From the NCBI RefSeq assembly GCF_005239225.2, contig NC_133292.1, positions 10,512,985 through 10,576,984 on the forward strand: DNA of 64,000 nucleotides, in the 5' to 3' direction. A program made the translations under genes and the position numbers. The stretch is from Populus alba. Taxonomy: Eukaryota > Streptophyta > Magnoliopsida > Malpighiales > Salicaceae. The notes beneath the pieces are model-generated. The model saw only the letters and a list, made by a program, of their open reading frames with translations. It made no database searches and was not told the DNA's origin. Below are positions 22,799 through 38,030 of this stretch, in pieces; position 1 is the first letter of the stretch, and every line of letters starts with the position of its first letter.

Positions 22799-25700
22799 AT
22801 GTCAAACCCTAAAACCGTCGATTCCTCGCTTTGGTTTGATTCTTTCACTACCATCCTCACGGACCTCGAAAACGCCTCTCTCTCCTCGGACCTCCCTCCT
22901 CACCTCGTAACCACCTATTCCTTTCTCCCTCTCTATTTGTTTTTTATGCGCTTACAATTTGAATATTCTTTTGTTCTGTAGGCGAAGAAGTTGAAGGACA
23001 ATCACGCATGGTTTGTGGAAACTGTTTCTCTATTTAAGAAACCGAATGCGAATTCACGAGAGGTTTTGAATTCGGAGATAATCAAGATTGGATCTCATGA
23101 AGTTACTGTCAAGCCTGAATTGAAAGTTAAAGCTTTGCACATTAGCTCTTATCTGGTTAGCTTTTGTTTTGTTTATTTATTTTATTTTTATAGCGAAATT
23201 AGCATTTTTTGTGGATATATTTTTTTATTTTTTTCTTAGCTTATTTTAAATTTCGAGTAAAATGTAGTATTGATTATGAATTTTATTTTTTATTTTTTTA
23301 ATCATTGATTTAAATCTGTGTTTGTTACAGTGTTTAGATGAGGTGCAGTCGTATATTCTTGTTGAGAGGTCTCTTGAATGTGATGATTTAGCGGTTGATT
23401 CAATGGTTGAAGACTGTCTTCATGTGGTTTGTAGCCTTCTGGCTTTTGCTTTTATATTGTTTCATTTGGTTTCAGTTAAACATTTAGAGACAAGTTATTT
23501 GCATTTGATTCTGTGATTAAGTTTTCTGATAGTGGTAGGATTACGGACACAAATATATTTCTTTTACTTGTCAGCATTTTGCAAGGACATGAAGCTCTCC
23601 TGGGTTTGCAACCCAGCTACTGCTTTTCAATTTTTGCTGATTGATCACAAATGTTACTTTTCCCGGTGTGATATTTCACTTTCTTATTACATTTCTTGTT
23701 CTTTGATAGTCCACTATCATGAGCATTTGAAATCTTATATTTTTTTTGCCAATTCCATGTAGTTTGCACCAGTCTTTTTTGAGTTGATTCATATGCGTAA
23801 TATGTTTGCTTGTTGAGATTGATAATCAGTTTTTTAACAGGTGTTTGGTTTTTCTTTCCTTTTCTTTCCTATTATTTTGAAGGTATTGCTCCAGTACTAC
23901 ATTGAGCGACAATGCTTGTTGAAGTGTTCCAGGCGAATTCTTATGCATGCTTGTAAGTCCCACCACGCTTGTTTTAGTTCTAAGTTTCTTTCATTCGCCA
24001 TTTCTTATGGTTCATTTTTTTTGTGTCATGGAATGCTAAAAAAATTGGACCATAATACTTTCCCTGTGTTGAGTAACAATCTTTTATGTGATTTGCTGAT
24101 TTGAGAATTCTTACGAACCTGATACTTGTGATGCCGCTTGGTGTAGTGTATGTTGGAATTTGCTCCAAAGAAGAAAATGTTGTAAGGGACGAAGCAGCAA
24201 AGTTGATTTCAGATGGGTTGGAACATAAATTAATCTCTGTCTTGCAGGACCTTTTATCCTCCAGTCATCCTGAGCAAATGGTATATTTGATAAAAAGTTG
24301 ATGTCTTTTGAGTCATGCCTGTTATGATTGTAATGTTGTTTGTTTTAGTCTATTTCATGACAATATGGCTTCATCAACTTATTCACATGGTGGATGTTGC
24401 TTTATTCTTCACATCCTACTTGATTTCAAATAATATGCTATGTGTTTGGGCACATAGAATTGCTGGGTTGATAGGGTTGAGTTGCAGTCAGTTGTTTTGC
24501 ATCCTTTGATTTGTGGGATACATACAGACATGCTAGGAAATGAGATTACCGTGGAGTAGGCCAGTAGTTCTCCCTGTATTTAATTTAAATACTATGGTGC
24601 CTGTTTCTGCAGCGTTGTGCCTGATTCTTATATATATATATATTGTAGTTACCAGGAACATTACATAGACATGGGGCAGGTAATTAGCAAGTTGAAATGG
24701 GTTATCCCTTTACTCAAGCAAAAGCAACTAGGTTGATTTGCAATGCACTCATACCACGAGCATGGAGAAAATGAAATAAGTTTCCAATATCAGCATCAAT
24801 ATTAGTACTATAGAACATGATAGGGTTGTCCCGTAGGACACTCTTGAAGCTGTTTTCAATTTAATTAATAAAATATGGTTATTTAGAAAGAAGATCAGTA
24901 TTGAATTAGTTGTATATACATGTAGATGTGAGGGTATTTAGTTTTGGGTTATTACCAAATTGTTTATTCTTTAGAAATAATTTCTTGGTTCTGTTTCTTA
25001 AACTTGTTATATTTAAACGACCAGAGTTTCTGATTGATAATATTTTTTTGCTAGTCATCATATATTCCTTCTTTTTTAATGTGTACCTTTCGGTGTCTGC
25101 AAAGGGCTTTACTGGTGATAAAATGGATATCTGCTTCTCTTCTTCCAATCAGCTATTGCATTTATGACCCTTAACATTAGATGCTGATTTTCGGAATACT
25201 TTATAGGATGTTGATCTTTTCACTTTGTGGGCTGAGGAGACACTGATTGAAGACAATTTGGTTCTGGACATTCTTTTCCTGCTCTATTACGAGTCACTTT
25301 GTACTTGTAATGGTGAAAAATGGAAAAAGTTGTGCTTGCTTTACAAGGTATATTGTTAAACTTTTATGGGAACTGATATCCATATCCCTTTTTTATCCTA
25401 ATCATGTCTCATAAACATCATTTCACAGGGGATCTTATCTGGTTCGTATAACTTTGGAAAGCTGGCAATCTCAGCTGAAGCACTAAAGTCTTCCTATCAT
25501 GCTAGCACCCAGCTCCTACTTATTCTTATAGAAACCCTGGACCTTGAAAATCTTCTTCAACTGGTGCATGATGGAGTACCTTTCAGGTTTCTACCTTGCT
25601 GTTAGTTCTACCTTATCCTTTTCAAAGTATCATTTCCCTTCATTTTGTCTACTTATGTGCTTTTGCTAATTGTTAGAATGTTTGTTTTGTCATTTTTCCC

Positions 25701-28700
25701 AGGCAGGGTCCTTCTGTGTTTTCCGTGACTGATATCCAACAGATGGATGTGTTGATATCTAGTTTTGTTACGCTTGGAACGAGAGAAGTCGGCCCACTAA
25801 TTCTTGCATGGGCAGTTTGTCTCTGTCTAATTTCATCACTTCCTGGAAGTGAGGAAAATAGTGTGCTAATGGTGAGCAGTTTTTCAAATGTTCCTTTATT
25901 GGAGCATTATGTGTTCATACTATCAATGCTGACTGTTTTCCACCTTATCTTTGTTTCCAGGAGATTGATCATGTTGGCTATGTTCGTCAAGCCTTTGAAG
26001 GTGCATCGCTGAGTATTTTTGTCGACATTCTTGAAAGTGATTTGTTGAAGGAATCAGATGTAGGTTATTCTCACTTTGGGGCTTTTAGGGTTTATGGGAT
26101 GAGTTATAAAGTTACAAAAAAATTTGGTGTTTGTGTCTAGGTTAATAATGCCAGCTTACATTTTCTTTGGCTGTTACATGCTGTGTCTTTTCTCTCTCTA
26201 GGGACCTGTTGCTGGTTATCGAAGTGTCTTGAGAACCTTTATTTCTGCATTCATTGCATCTTATGAGATTAATCTTCAGGTAATTGCATGTGTAGGTTGT
26301 TTTAATTGGTTTTTGAGCACTCAATCAACATGTTTCTTATTTTTAATATTCTCCCTGATGCAGTTAGAGGACAGCACCCTCAGTCTTATACTGGATATCC
26401 TTTGTAAAATATATCGGGGAGAGGTTTGTGTATTGCTATTATCATACAGCCAGCTATGTTTTTTTTGGATCATATTTATTGCTCACAATTCACTGCTTCA
26501 AGAGACTCTTGCCCATTAACTCTGCAGGAGTCACTTTGTATTCAGTTTTGGGACAAGGAAAGTTTTATTGATGGTCCTATTCGGTGTCTTCTTTGCAACT
26601 TGGAAGGTGTATTTCCCTTCAGGACTGCAGAATTTGTTCGTCTTTTATCAGCCCTTTGTGAAGGAAGTTGGCCAGCAGAATGTGTGTAAGTTGGAATTTT
26701 TTTTCTTTTTCTTGGAGATCCTTTTACTTTAGTAAAATGTCCTTGATTTGCCCAGCATGGGAGCCTTTTTTTTTAATGGTAATGTGGGACGGTGAGCAAA
26801 GTGATGGGCAGATATATGCTTCAACGATAAGTCGCTAGCTCAGTGATTGCAAACTGATACATTGTCTATTCATGTTGTCAACAGGTATAACTTTCTTGAT
26901 AAATATGTTGGTGTATCTTCCTTATTTGAAATTACTAGCGAGTCCCTGGTTGACAGCGCCTCTCAAGCAGTTGAAACTCAACTGCCACTGCATGTTCCTG
27001 GGGCAGACAGTTTAATAATTCCTAGTAAAACTCGTGGACATGTTTTAAAAGTTATTGATGGGAATACTGCTCTTGTACGTTGGGAGGTAAATGCTGAAGT
27101 TCATAAATGTTTTTAGTATTTGCTAATTGTGTGCCATGACCGTATCCTTTCAGATTTTGCAACAAGGGTTTTCCAATTGGGATTCTTACTGTTGCTGTAG
27201 TTGAACAACTGAAGAACAATAAAGATGGCATTTGTGATGTTGTAAATCTGTTTTCTTTCTTCTTGGCTTTTTTGCAGTCTTTCGCTGTCTTTGTAGGGTA
27301 AAACAGGGAGGGGGATTTTCTTAAGTGCTTATGCAGTTATTATCTCCATTTTTCTAAATGGCAAGCAGGGTACTCATATCTGAAAGAAAAATGTCATTTT
27401 CTAATTTTTAAGAAACAGCATCGAAGTGTAATTATGTTTTGATTTGCTACCTACTTTCATAAGCATCTTCTTTATTAGCAAACAATCAGGCCAGGTGCAA
27501 ATCACTTATTTCAAGCACTCTTCCCAGAGTTGTAACTGACTTTGGGAGAAAGCCATTCCACTGTTGCTGCAACTGACAGGGATAGATATTTGCTTTTTAT
27601 ACATCTCCTCCTTTGAAATGGCTAATTTTGCTTACCTTTTACTGACTTATTCACTAGATGGTGGTTACGAGTGTTGGCTTTGTTCATAACATCTGCATGA
27701 CTTATTGCTGTAGGTAGAATTGCTTTTTCTTTCTTCACATTACTCACTAATTCTTGTAAATCATAATATTTTGTATTGCATGTGGATCCTAAAATGTCAA
27801 AATGGAGTTTCTTTTTGAGAGAGCTTGTTTGACCAGGATTCTTCATAAACATATGAATTGGCAGAGCAAAGTCTTAAGATATTTATGTGTTTCAATGCAA
27901 TCTCTATTATGTGCCCCTTCCTTGCCAACATGCATCTATTTTTGTAGTATGCACAATCAGGGGTGCTTGTCTTGCTCCTGCGTTTGGTCAATGAGCTTTA
28001 TCTGGAGAGCAACAAGGAAGTTTTTCTTACTTTTGACCTACTGAGCCGACTAGTGTCTTTTAACACGGTAAATTTCTTAAGGTTTGGCTGCCTCATGTTT
28101 GATATATCTTTAGAAACTAGTCTATGATATTGGCAAGGAATGGGATTGGATTTCAATTTTTTCCCCTAACCAGATATGTTTCTTACATATTCATGTGCAG
28201 GCCATAACTTTTACAATGATGGAAATTGGCAACACATTTTATCTTCAAGCCGCAGGAGTGAATGAGCAGATGGAAAAGAACTTTTGGTAACTGACTGCAT
28301 GATTCCTTTTGCTTTTTTTTTTTCTTTTATGTTTTCATTTTATTATCTGATACCTTGATGGCTATATTTCCAATTTGCCTCTATCTTTTCTGATCAAGTA
28401 GATTTTCCTTCACTTTTTCTGTAGGGTAGTTGAGGTCATTTGTGCTGTGATAAAAAAATCATCTTCTAATTCTGGCAATGCTGCAGTAATGTCCATGGGT
28501 GTCAGTATTTTAGCAAGTATGTTGAGATGGTAATTCAACTGTTCTTTCTCTTTACCTATCATGTGTTCATTGGTGATTTCTTTAATCATTTGTGAGTATA
28601 CAGGGAATTCTATGTTTTTGCAGTAACTGAATGATGCATTTTACATTCTTTTAAAAATCTTGTGTATCTTTACTTCTTTGTTATGCTAAATTTATGTTTC

Positions 28701-31700
28701 TCTGAACATTGTTTATAATCAGTAACCAAACTCATTGCTGCAACCTCAGTCATAATGTATATATTCCTTGTCCTCTTTTGCTAGTGCTCCATCTCATATT
28801 GCTGCTGTTGTCCTGAAAGCAAATATATTTGATGCGACTTGGAAGACAAGTGCCTTTGAAGTTGGCTGTGATGGCCCATCAAGGTAAAACCTGTAGATCT
28901 ATGCATACCTGTGTTAAAGAATGCTTGTATTTGATATTCATGGATTCTTTACCTGCCTTTTGAAATCCTTTTTTATAGGATTCACTTTATTTATAATCAC
29001 ACAAGTTTGATTCTTTTAACTATAAAAGAAAAAAAGATAGCCCAACTTTTGCAATTTTTTATAGTTTCATTGTCATATGGGTTTGATATATTTTGTAAGT
29101 TAAAAAGAAAAAAAGGATAGTGATTCTGTTGCTAGGTTGTACTGCATTATAGAACTGTAATAGTGTGGAATTGTTACTTCCTGTTTATCTGAGCTAGCCA
29201 TATATTTGATTATAAGATAAAATCTAACTGTTATCTTTACTCAATTATGCACCACTCTCTACGGAAAGAGAGGGGGCATGGGGTTCCAGTGGGGGAGTGG
29301 TGTTGAAGTTTGTGGGCTTGGATGTTAGTAATTGATTTAAGGTTGCCTTTATGTTTATTCATAATTTCTTGTCAGGCTGCATTTTCTATTGGCAGGGGTT
29401 ATTATTCATTATACTGACTTGATGTTCTCTGATTCTGCCTACACCTTCTTTGATCTAGTGGATCGTGGTTGCTTTCGGGGAAACTGGTAAAAATGTTATT
29501 ACTAGACTCCGAGCAAAATGATTATGACAAACCATTAGCTATATCAGGTTTATCTCTTAACTGTATTTTGTATTTCATAATTGGTATGGTTAGCTTCTTT
29601 TCAATTTTGTGATTTCTGCTTGGATTTATTATCTGATTATGGAAGCTGTTATATGTCAGTTTTTGAGCTTTCCTAAATGTAAGATGGGTGGCGCATCCTT
29701 TTTTCTTCTCTCTCTCTCTCTCTCTCTCTTGGTTCTTCTCTAGAATACCCTCCTTTTTATGCTCAGTGTCTTTGTCCCAGAGAACCGGGATGGTTGGTTG
29801 TCTTTTGGATGCATTTAGTATTATGGTAGACACTTTGTGTGCACTGTCAATAATAGACGTGATAGGACTAAATCTTAAACTTGGCATCCAAGTTGCTGTT
29901 TCAATCTATTAGTTGGACATAACCATTTCTGATGATTTAAACATAAGAACAATTGAAATAAATCAACATGATTATGGTTAGATAATGTGGCTATGCACAT
30001 GAAGGAGAGGAGAGAAGCTCTCTATCCGCAAAAGCTGTGATTGCTTGTCTTTTACTTTTCAGCCCGACTAAATGGTTTACAATTACATCATACAGCCATA
30101 GTTGATCTCAAGATGATTATCTGATCACAACCAATACGGGAGATAGCAAATTGAAATAGCTGTGCATCTCTCTCTTACTTTTAAGAGAAATCTTATTGAA
30201 TTATTAGCATTTTTACATTTTCACTTTGCTCTTCTGATAATGCCATATTCCTTGTTTTCATTAATCTGCGATGCTTGTGATGTCAATGGTTGGTTTTCTT
30301 ATCATGTCAGTGCTATTATTGCAGCTGCAGCACTAATTTACGTATTTACTGTTTAGATTTGTGTGGATCTAACATGTAACTTGTATCTTCTTGTTTACTA
30401 GCAATTCTATTTATTGATTTTGTCATAAATTTTCATACTTCTCTATCGTAGCCTTACTCTAAGTCTGTTACTCCCTGTGTTTTTTTATCTGACATGCATG
30501 CTGTAATCCTTTGCAGTGCTGGATTTTACCATGCAGCTAGTGGAGGCAAGATTAGAGAATGATCTGGTTCTGGCCTTGGTCGTTTTCTCTCTGCAGTATA
30601 TTCTCGTTAATCATGAGTACTGGAAATACAAGGTGAAGCATGTTAGATGGAAAGTAACACTGAAGGTATGTGTTATTTTTATGCCAGCTGCAATTAATTG
30701 GTTCCCATAGTTGCCTTGTTTCTACTTTTGAACATATTTCACATCTATTTTTAGGGCCATTGTATGTTGAAATGGTAGAAGTCTTAGTCTGCTGAGTAGT
30801 GTAGGTTGCCACCTGAGAGCAGCCAGGCCACCCTATGTGAAATTTCTGAAGGACCTAGAGTGGCTGGACCCAAGCTTCTCCCACTCCCTGAGTGTATGGC
30901 TTTTTTCCTGCTTTATTATTGGCTGAAGCTATTTATAATAGGGGTTCAAGAAATATGAAATATTTCGAGAGGTGGGGCGAGCAATTATTCGCTATTCAAG
31001 AGTACTACTCATCCTCTCACATAAAAGGTGGGACCCACCATGATAACCCCACAGTTCTGCTTTTATGCGAATGGGAGAGTAGTTCTCCTAGAATACCTAA
31101 AAAAATTTTGAGTGAGGTGAAATTCCATGATCAGAGAGAAACAATGTAAAGAGCAAATCTGATGTTTTCCAATAGTCAGTCCAAGAGGTATGTCATAGCT
31201 GTTATCCTACATCGGGAATAGGAGCAATTCTCTGTTTAAAAAGTTTGCATCCTGAAGTTGCTTGGGGTTTCATGTTGTGATGGTTATCATAAACTCATTC
31301 TTCCAATCTGAAGATTCTTTGGTTTAGCTGAATTTTAAGTGTTTTGGACATGCCAAGTATGTTTTTTTAAATGGAGTCAGAGGTGCTGGTGTTTCTATGG
31401 AAGGTAAAAGATGCTATATGAATCATTTTTTAATGATGTTTTCACTGTTTAGGTACTGGAAGTGATGAAAGCATGCATCACATCAGTCTCATTCTCTGAA
31501 AAATTGGCCCTGGTAATCCGAGATATGTTACTCAATGATTCTTCCATCCACAATGCACTCTTTCATCGTGCTTGTACAACCAAGCAAACCTTAGAGGTAA
31601 GACAATGTTTTTGGTCTTGTTCCATTGTTTTCCTTAGTAGTGAGAAGTTGGTTTGCTTTTGTTTGCTTACTATTTAAATAAGCATATTTGTGAACAGAAT

Positions 31701-34700
31701 CTTTATGTCAGCCGTCTTGTTGAACTGGAGGAGATTGAAGGGTGTCAGCTTGCTATTAGTTCTGCTTTGGATATTATATATATGATGCTCTCCAAATTTT
31801 GTAAGGTATTGTTCTAGGGTTATAAATTTTTGTCATTGTATATGATGTGAAGTAAATTGATACATGTCTTCCCAAGTTCTCGTGATTGTTACTTTGAATA
31901 GAAATTTCTAATAAACTACAAACCTTTAATCCATGCTCCAAAACAAATAAAATAAATGAATCTTCAACTTCCGTACTTTTTTCTGCTTTGTAGATCTTAA
32001 TGACCCATGTTTTATTTAAATCTTTCTATACTCACTTCATAATTTTTGTGTTATTTTTTCAGGATATCTCACCGAATCTTCCAGTCTTTCACCTATCAGT
32101 GCTGTCATCAACTATGAAACCAATCCCTGTTGTTGCAGCTGCTGTATCTTTGATATCATATTCTCGGTCTCCTGTATGGAATTGAAATTCATCCTGCTAA
32201 ATTCTTTTTTTCTTTCATAGTAATTACATTCACCTCTTATATCTAACATGGCTTTTCTGGTCTCCTATATTAAGTTGCCTATATCCTTTTGACTTTGTGT
32301 TTGTTCATTATCAGACACATTAATTTTCAATAATATCTGTGTTCCATGTTCAATTGATCATATGGAAAATAACTCTTCATCTTTGCATTTTTATGTTATA
32401 TGCAGGCAGTACAGGTGGGTGCTGCTAAGGTGTTATCTATGCTGTTTACAACAGCAGATTATATGCAACCATATTTGTCTGGCAATGTATGCTTTGGTCT
32501 GGATGATAAGCAGGTTTGGCATCTCAAGCGGGCAATTTTTTTTTTGCATTTGATTGCTGTTATCCTAATTTTGATTAAATGCTTTTGTTTAGATTGCAGA
32601 TATGAGACATTTTGTTAAAAGCACATTAGTTAAGCAGTTGGAATGGAATGAAGATTTATTTGTTGCTACAGTCAATCTGCTTACTTATGCAGCTCGTTCT
32701 CAGGTATGCTGCACTGTGCAGAAGTCAACAAGTTTAGCGTTGGTTGGTTTATTTCCTATTCCTTGCCACTTAAATTGGACTTCTGTCACTGAACTTTGCA
32801 ATCCTTTTGTCATGTATTCTTCTCATGGAAAGAATGGGGGTGCAAGAATAACCTCTTATGCTTTTCAAAACCAAGTTTGTCAGTTGTTAAAGTCATAGTC
32901 ATTTACAGTTGTCTTGATAGTTACCTCCTCATGGAAAATATTTGGTTAGCTTTTATTTTGTGAACATAAGTCCAGTATCTCAATAACAGCTATCTAACTT
33001 GTCTACATTGTTGCTAATTGGTGGTTTCTCTGTTGCAGCCTGCTTATCTTCTTGCTATTTTTTCCCTAAAAGAGGACACAGAGGTCCAGTTGAGTAATGG
33101 TGGTGGCACAAAGCAGCCTATAAATGAACTTTCAAATGGTTCATTGTGTTCCAAGAAATCAAGTCTGTTAGATGGGCTTATGCAATATGTTGAAAGATCA
33201 AACGAATTTATTGACAGGTTTGCTCACACAAGATCAGTCATTATTTTTCAGGAATTTTACTATTTGATGTGACACGAAGTTATGCTAATGAGCTTAAGGA
33301 ATAAACACAGAACTTGTCAGGAGCAGAAATTTAAGTGAAAGAAGGGATAAGAGAAGAAACAGGCGATTAATTAGGGTCAGCGATAATATAAGTAAATGTT
33401 TTTCTGCAACCAAACAAGTTCCTTCTGTAAATCCTAAATTGGTGCTGAAAAATTCCCTGTAAACTTGCTATTTCACACTGATCAAACCACTATCTCTGTG
33501 ATGTTCAGATAATGTTTTTTGTTTAGCATGCTTGATATGATTCATCTTCATAAACTGTGTTGCTATAATTTGTCGAAACTTTCTTTATCTCCAGCAATCC
33601 CCGCGTACTGTTCACTGTTCTTGATTTCCTCAAGGCACTATGGCAAGGGGCTGTTCATTATATATCTATATTGGAGTGCCTGAAGAGCTCTGGAAAGTTC
33701 TGGAAACAATTGTCCAATTGTATCTCATCAGATGCTCGCTCAATAGCATCACCTTTTGAGAATGTCGCCGAAACTCAGTCTCAAAGCTTGGCATTAAAAT
33801 ATCAATGTCAATCTGCGATATTGGAAATGATGGCACATGACATGTTCCTGAAGAAGAAGTTATTACATGCTGAGTCTGTCTTAAAAGAAGTGTCTGAATT
33901 GGAGAGAAATAATAAGGCATCAAGCACAGAAAAATCAAAATCAGTAAATGATTGTGAGTTGAAAGATATCTTGGCAAGCTGGTGGAAGAGACCGATTTTT
34001 GGCAATCTGATCAATTTATATGCTTCTTGTGAATATGACAATGAAATATCTAATCGTGCAAAGGTCCCTTTTAAATTTCTCTTTTATTTATTTATATTAG
34101 TTTTGGTTCTTTTAATTCTGTTGTTGTGATCATTTATCTTTGGTGAACCATTTTAGGATCTAAACCCCTCTGGAAACACCCATTAAAGGAACAATCCACA
34201 ATTACATTGTCTTCTGCATCTTGCAGGTCGCTGCCAGTTTGTTCATTGTCCATGCAATGGGGAAATTAGTGATTGGTAATGCAGGAAGTTTGTCGGTATC
34301 ATTGGTTGAGAAGATCCAGATCACTTTTAAACATGTATGATCCTGTCTTTAATTGGTCAAGCGATTTTTTTCTATTTAGTTGATTGTTCAATGACCATTC
34401 ACTTCTACGTTGATAACTCATCGGCAATCCCTTCGAGAGGTCCTTATAGTTATTCCTTAACAGGAATATCCCAATTTCTTTGCTATCCAACTATTTTAAG
34501 GTGACGATGCATCCTTTTTTTTTTGGTGAATTAACAGTTGAGCTGTCAGCTTGCCTTTTCTGAATTGTTGGCACAATACTCTCAGCAGCGTTACAGGTAA
34601 TGTCAACACAGGTTTCATTTTTATTTGACATCTTTTTAATGCATCACTCTTAACTGAGAAATCTATACGTCTTGGATTGTGGTTGTATGAATTGAAATGC

Positions 34701-37700
34701 TTATTTCCAATGGAATCTTTTCCAAAGTCTGATGTGACATCACCAATGGTTTAACTCCTTTGGTAGTTTGAAAATTTGGGTTGGGTTTTGATTCATTTGA
34801 ACCTATAACCTAATAGGTTGAGTTCTTATAATTTTTCACTATCTTCTCAGCGAAGGAAAGGAACTAAAAGGTCTGATCCTCAACGATCTCTATCATCATC
34901 TACAAGGAGAGCTAGAAGGTCGTAAAATTGGTCCTGGACCGTTTAAGGAACTCTGTCAGTATCTGGTAGAATCAAACTGTTTGCTGAGCTATCAACACAA
35001 GTACGGTGGCGATCATTATGGAAACACCAAAGATATTCACTTGTATGACCTTATGCGCATACGATCAGATTTGGGATTAAATATGTGGGATTATACAGAT
35101 TGGAAAGATTCAAAAGCAATTGCACAAACTATGCTGGAGTGCTTCCAGGATGCAAATTCAATGGTTTTACTAGCTTCTTCAAAGCTTTCTGCACTGAAAG
35201 CATTGCTAACTGCCCTGACTATGTGGGAAGATAATGTGAGTATCTGAATTATCACTGCTATTTATTGCAGCTTCTAATTTTGCAATATTGAATTGATGAC
35301 GAGGATCTGTTAACAGTTTGTCAGGGCTTGACAGATGCTGTTTTTTTTATTCTTTTTGTTGGCTGGGGACACAAAGCTTTGAAAAACTGAACACTTGCCT
35401 CAAAGTTTGGTGTTTTTACCTAACATTTAACTTATTAAAAAATATGTTGCATTAATTATATTATCTTTTTGAGAGATAACTTAGTTGTTTGAATATGCAA
35501 CACCGGCTTTTTTTTTTGGGAACTTCTTGGAGTCTGTATGTGATAGTAAAGAGTGCAATGCCAAAATGGTGTCTATGGTGCATCTATTTTTTTATAACAG
35601 TCTGCTAGTTCTTTGAAAAGTTTGTTATAACACTATTGATTGAAGTCATGAATTCTTTGATTGAGAAAGTTTTTGGTTTCAGGCTATCCGGCATTGACAT
35701 CTGTTAACTGCCCACTATTTTAGCCATTTTTTTAAGGGCTTATTTATTTGTATGTTTATCCTTCTTTCCTTTATGGATATAATCTAAAAAAAAAAAATTG
35801 GCTTTTAGAATTTCTTGCTTGTTGAAATGATTAGTATTTTCTTTCCCATGTAGTCACCAGAGAATAAGGGCACTGCTGAGGGGAAGATTCCTGACCAACT
35901 CTGCTTTTCATGCATCAACAACATATGCAAATCTTTTCGCATCACAGTGGAATCACTAGCTCCAGTTCTGGATGCCTCTGAAGAGATTCTTGATTTCCTT
36001 GCTGCACTAGCAGAATTAATTCTACATCTTATGAAATCTGCGCAGAGCAACCTATCTTTATCCGTTTGTATACTTGTCTTGAAAACGTCAGGTTCTGGCC
36101 TCCAATTGCTGGGTGATTTCAGGTCATCTGCTACTGGGGTTAAAAAAACAATGAAGCTTCTGCTCATGCTGCTTCTTTTCACTTTGGAGATTAGTAATAC
36201 TTCAGATAAGGAATCTGAAGAATTTGCTGAGCTTTCAAATGGTTGTCTGGGGCTTTTACCTATCCTGTGCAATTGCATCACAGCTACTGAGCATTGTTCC
36301 CTCTCCTTGGCTACCATTGACTTAGTACTGACAAGTTTTTTGACACCTAACACCTGGTTCCCCATCATACAGAAACATCTCCAATTACCTCATGTCATTC
36401 TGAAAGTTCATGATAAAAGTTCTTTCTCATCTGTTCCAATTACATTGAAGTTCCTTCTGACTCTGGCACGTGTGAGAGGAGGTGCTGAAATGCTCCTTAG
36501 TGCTGGTTTCTTCTCATCACTTAGAGCTTTGTTTGCAGATGCATCAGATGTTGGGCCTTCCACAGTTATGACCAATGATAGTGGCTTCCTAAAGTCTTCT
36601 GAAAAAATAGAAAAGCCTCAATCTATTTGGGGCCTTGGCTTGGCAGTGATCGTAGCTATGGTTCAATCTTTAGGAGACAGTTCTTCTTATACTGATATTC
36701 TGGACAACGTGATACCTTATGTTTTTTCAGAGAAAGCTGATCTGATTTCTTATTATCTCAGTGCACCTGACTTTCCATCTGATAGTCATGACAAGAAAAG
36801 ACCACGGGCGAAAAAGACAGAGACTTCTCTGAGTGCTCTTAAAGAAACAGAACATACTCTCATGTTGATGTGTGCGCTAGCTAGACATTGGAGGTCATGG
36901 GTTAAGGTCATGAAAGAAATGGATTCAGAGCTGCGGGAGAAAAGTATTCATTTATTAGCCTTTATTAGCCGAGGAACTCATCGCTTTGGAGAATCTTCCA
37001 GCAGAACTGCCCCCCTCTTATGCGCTCCTATCCTCAAAGAGGAGTTAGAGTGCTGCAAGAAACCATCATTTGTAAACAGCAAGAATGGATGGTTTGCTCT
37101 TTCACCTCTCTGTTGTGTGTCAAAGCCCAAGTCTTCTGCTTTCTCAGCCAACAGCAGTGCATTTGTAGTCAAGGGACAGTCAACTGAAATTACCAATCCA
37201 GTTTCTCCAACATATTTTTCAGACTTGGTTGCCCTGGAGATCTACAGGATTGCTTTTCTTCTCTTGAAATATCTCTCTATGGAAGCAGAAGGTGCTGCTA
37301 AAAGGTCCGAGGAAATGGGGTTTGTTGATCTTGCTCAGATTCCTGAGCTGCCGATGCCAGAGCTATTGCATGGCTTGCAGGTAAAATTGTGCTCAGTGCT
37401 CTTATATTATCTTCGAGTCCACTCCTCTCATTGAAGGGATGTGAATGGTTTGAGATAATTGAAGGTCAGGGCGTACTTTTGCAGTAGTGACTGCTGGTAC
37501 TTCCGGGCCAAAATTTCTAGTCTTCCAAAATTGAAGTTCCACAATCAATGAGTGATTTCTGTGTTTCTATTGATGTATAAATCTGTCTAAACTCTATGCT
37601 TTTGATACTTGGTCTGACCTGTTATGATTTAAAATGCAGGATCAAGCAGTCGCAATTGTTTCTGAACTCTGTGGTTCAAACAAATCAAAGCACATGAATC

Positions 37701-38030
37701 CTGGTATCAAATCAGTCTGTCTCTTACTACTACAAATAATGGAGATGGCCCTGTATTTGGAGCTCTGCGTTTTACAGATTTGTGGCATAAGACCTGTGTT
37801 AGGGCGCGTGGAGGATTTTTCAAAGGAAGTGAAATTGTTATTAAAAGGTAAGAGTCCCTTCATACTGCCAACTGTCGTTCAAATTTAATCTCTAGATTTA
37901 CTATAATTGCCTTATTTTACTTTTTGCAGCCATGGAAGGGCATACGTTCATAAAAGCATCAGTGACATCCTTGAAACACATAATATCTCTTGTCTATCCT
38001 GGATTGTTACAGACCGAAGGTTTCCTGTGA
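22799..38030 (+). CDS. NUP188: Nucleoporin NUP188
   Basis: Large alpha-solenoid scaffold nucleoporin of the nuclear-pore inner ring. I assembled 32 exons with GT-AG borders: 22799-22906, 22982-23155, 23331-23426, 23883-23952, 24147-24280, 25207-25347, 25429-25586, 25703-25871, 25961-26059, 26202-26279, 26364-26423, 26528-26685, 26885-27086, 27948-28067, 28201-28286, 28425-28529, 28785-28883, 29459-29547, 30517-30665, 31453-31596, 31698-31805, 32063-32173, 32406-32513, 32593-32703, 33039-33217, 33595-34063, 34227-34334, 34538-34596, 34851-35235, 35854-37380, 37640-37847, 37930-38030. They give 1970 aa with no frame break, close to the plant family length I recall. The protein is helical throughout with no catalytic motif. 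It starts MSNPKTVDSSLWFDSF and ends SLVYPGLLQTEGFL. Position beside PRP and cyclophilin genes agrees with At4g38760. Individual borders could be off by a few bases. Confidence 0.92.
29707..29729. repeat. (CT)n microsatellite in NUP188 intron 18
   Basis: About 11 CT units in the intron between the exons ending at 29547 and starting at 30517. Confidence 0.9.

Noticed and set aside
30740..31200. Suspected mobile insertion in NUP188 intron 19
   Set aside because: Mixed composition with GGTGGGACCCACC-like words, but no terminal repeats, target duplication or coding frame could be shown.
35805..36368. 187-codon minus-strand open frame
   Set aside because: Lies opposite the largest NUP188 exon, has no domain and is a shadow of that coding sequence.
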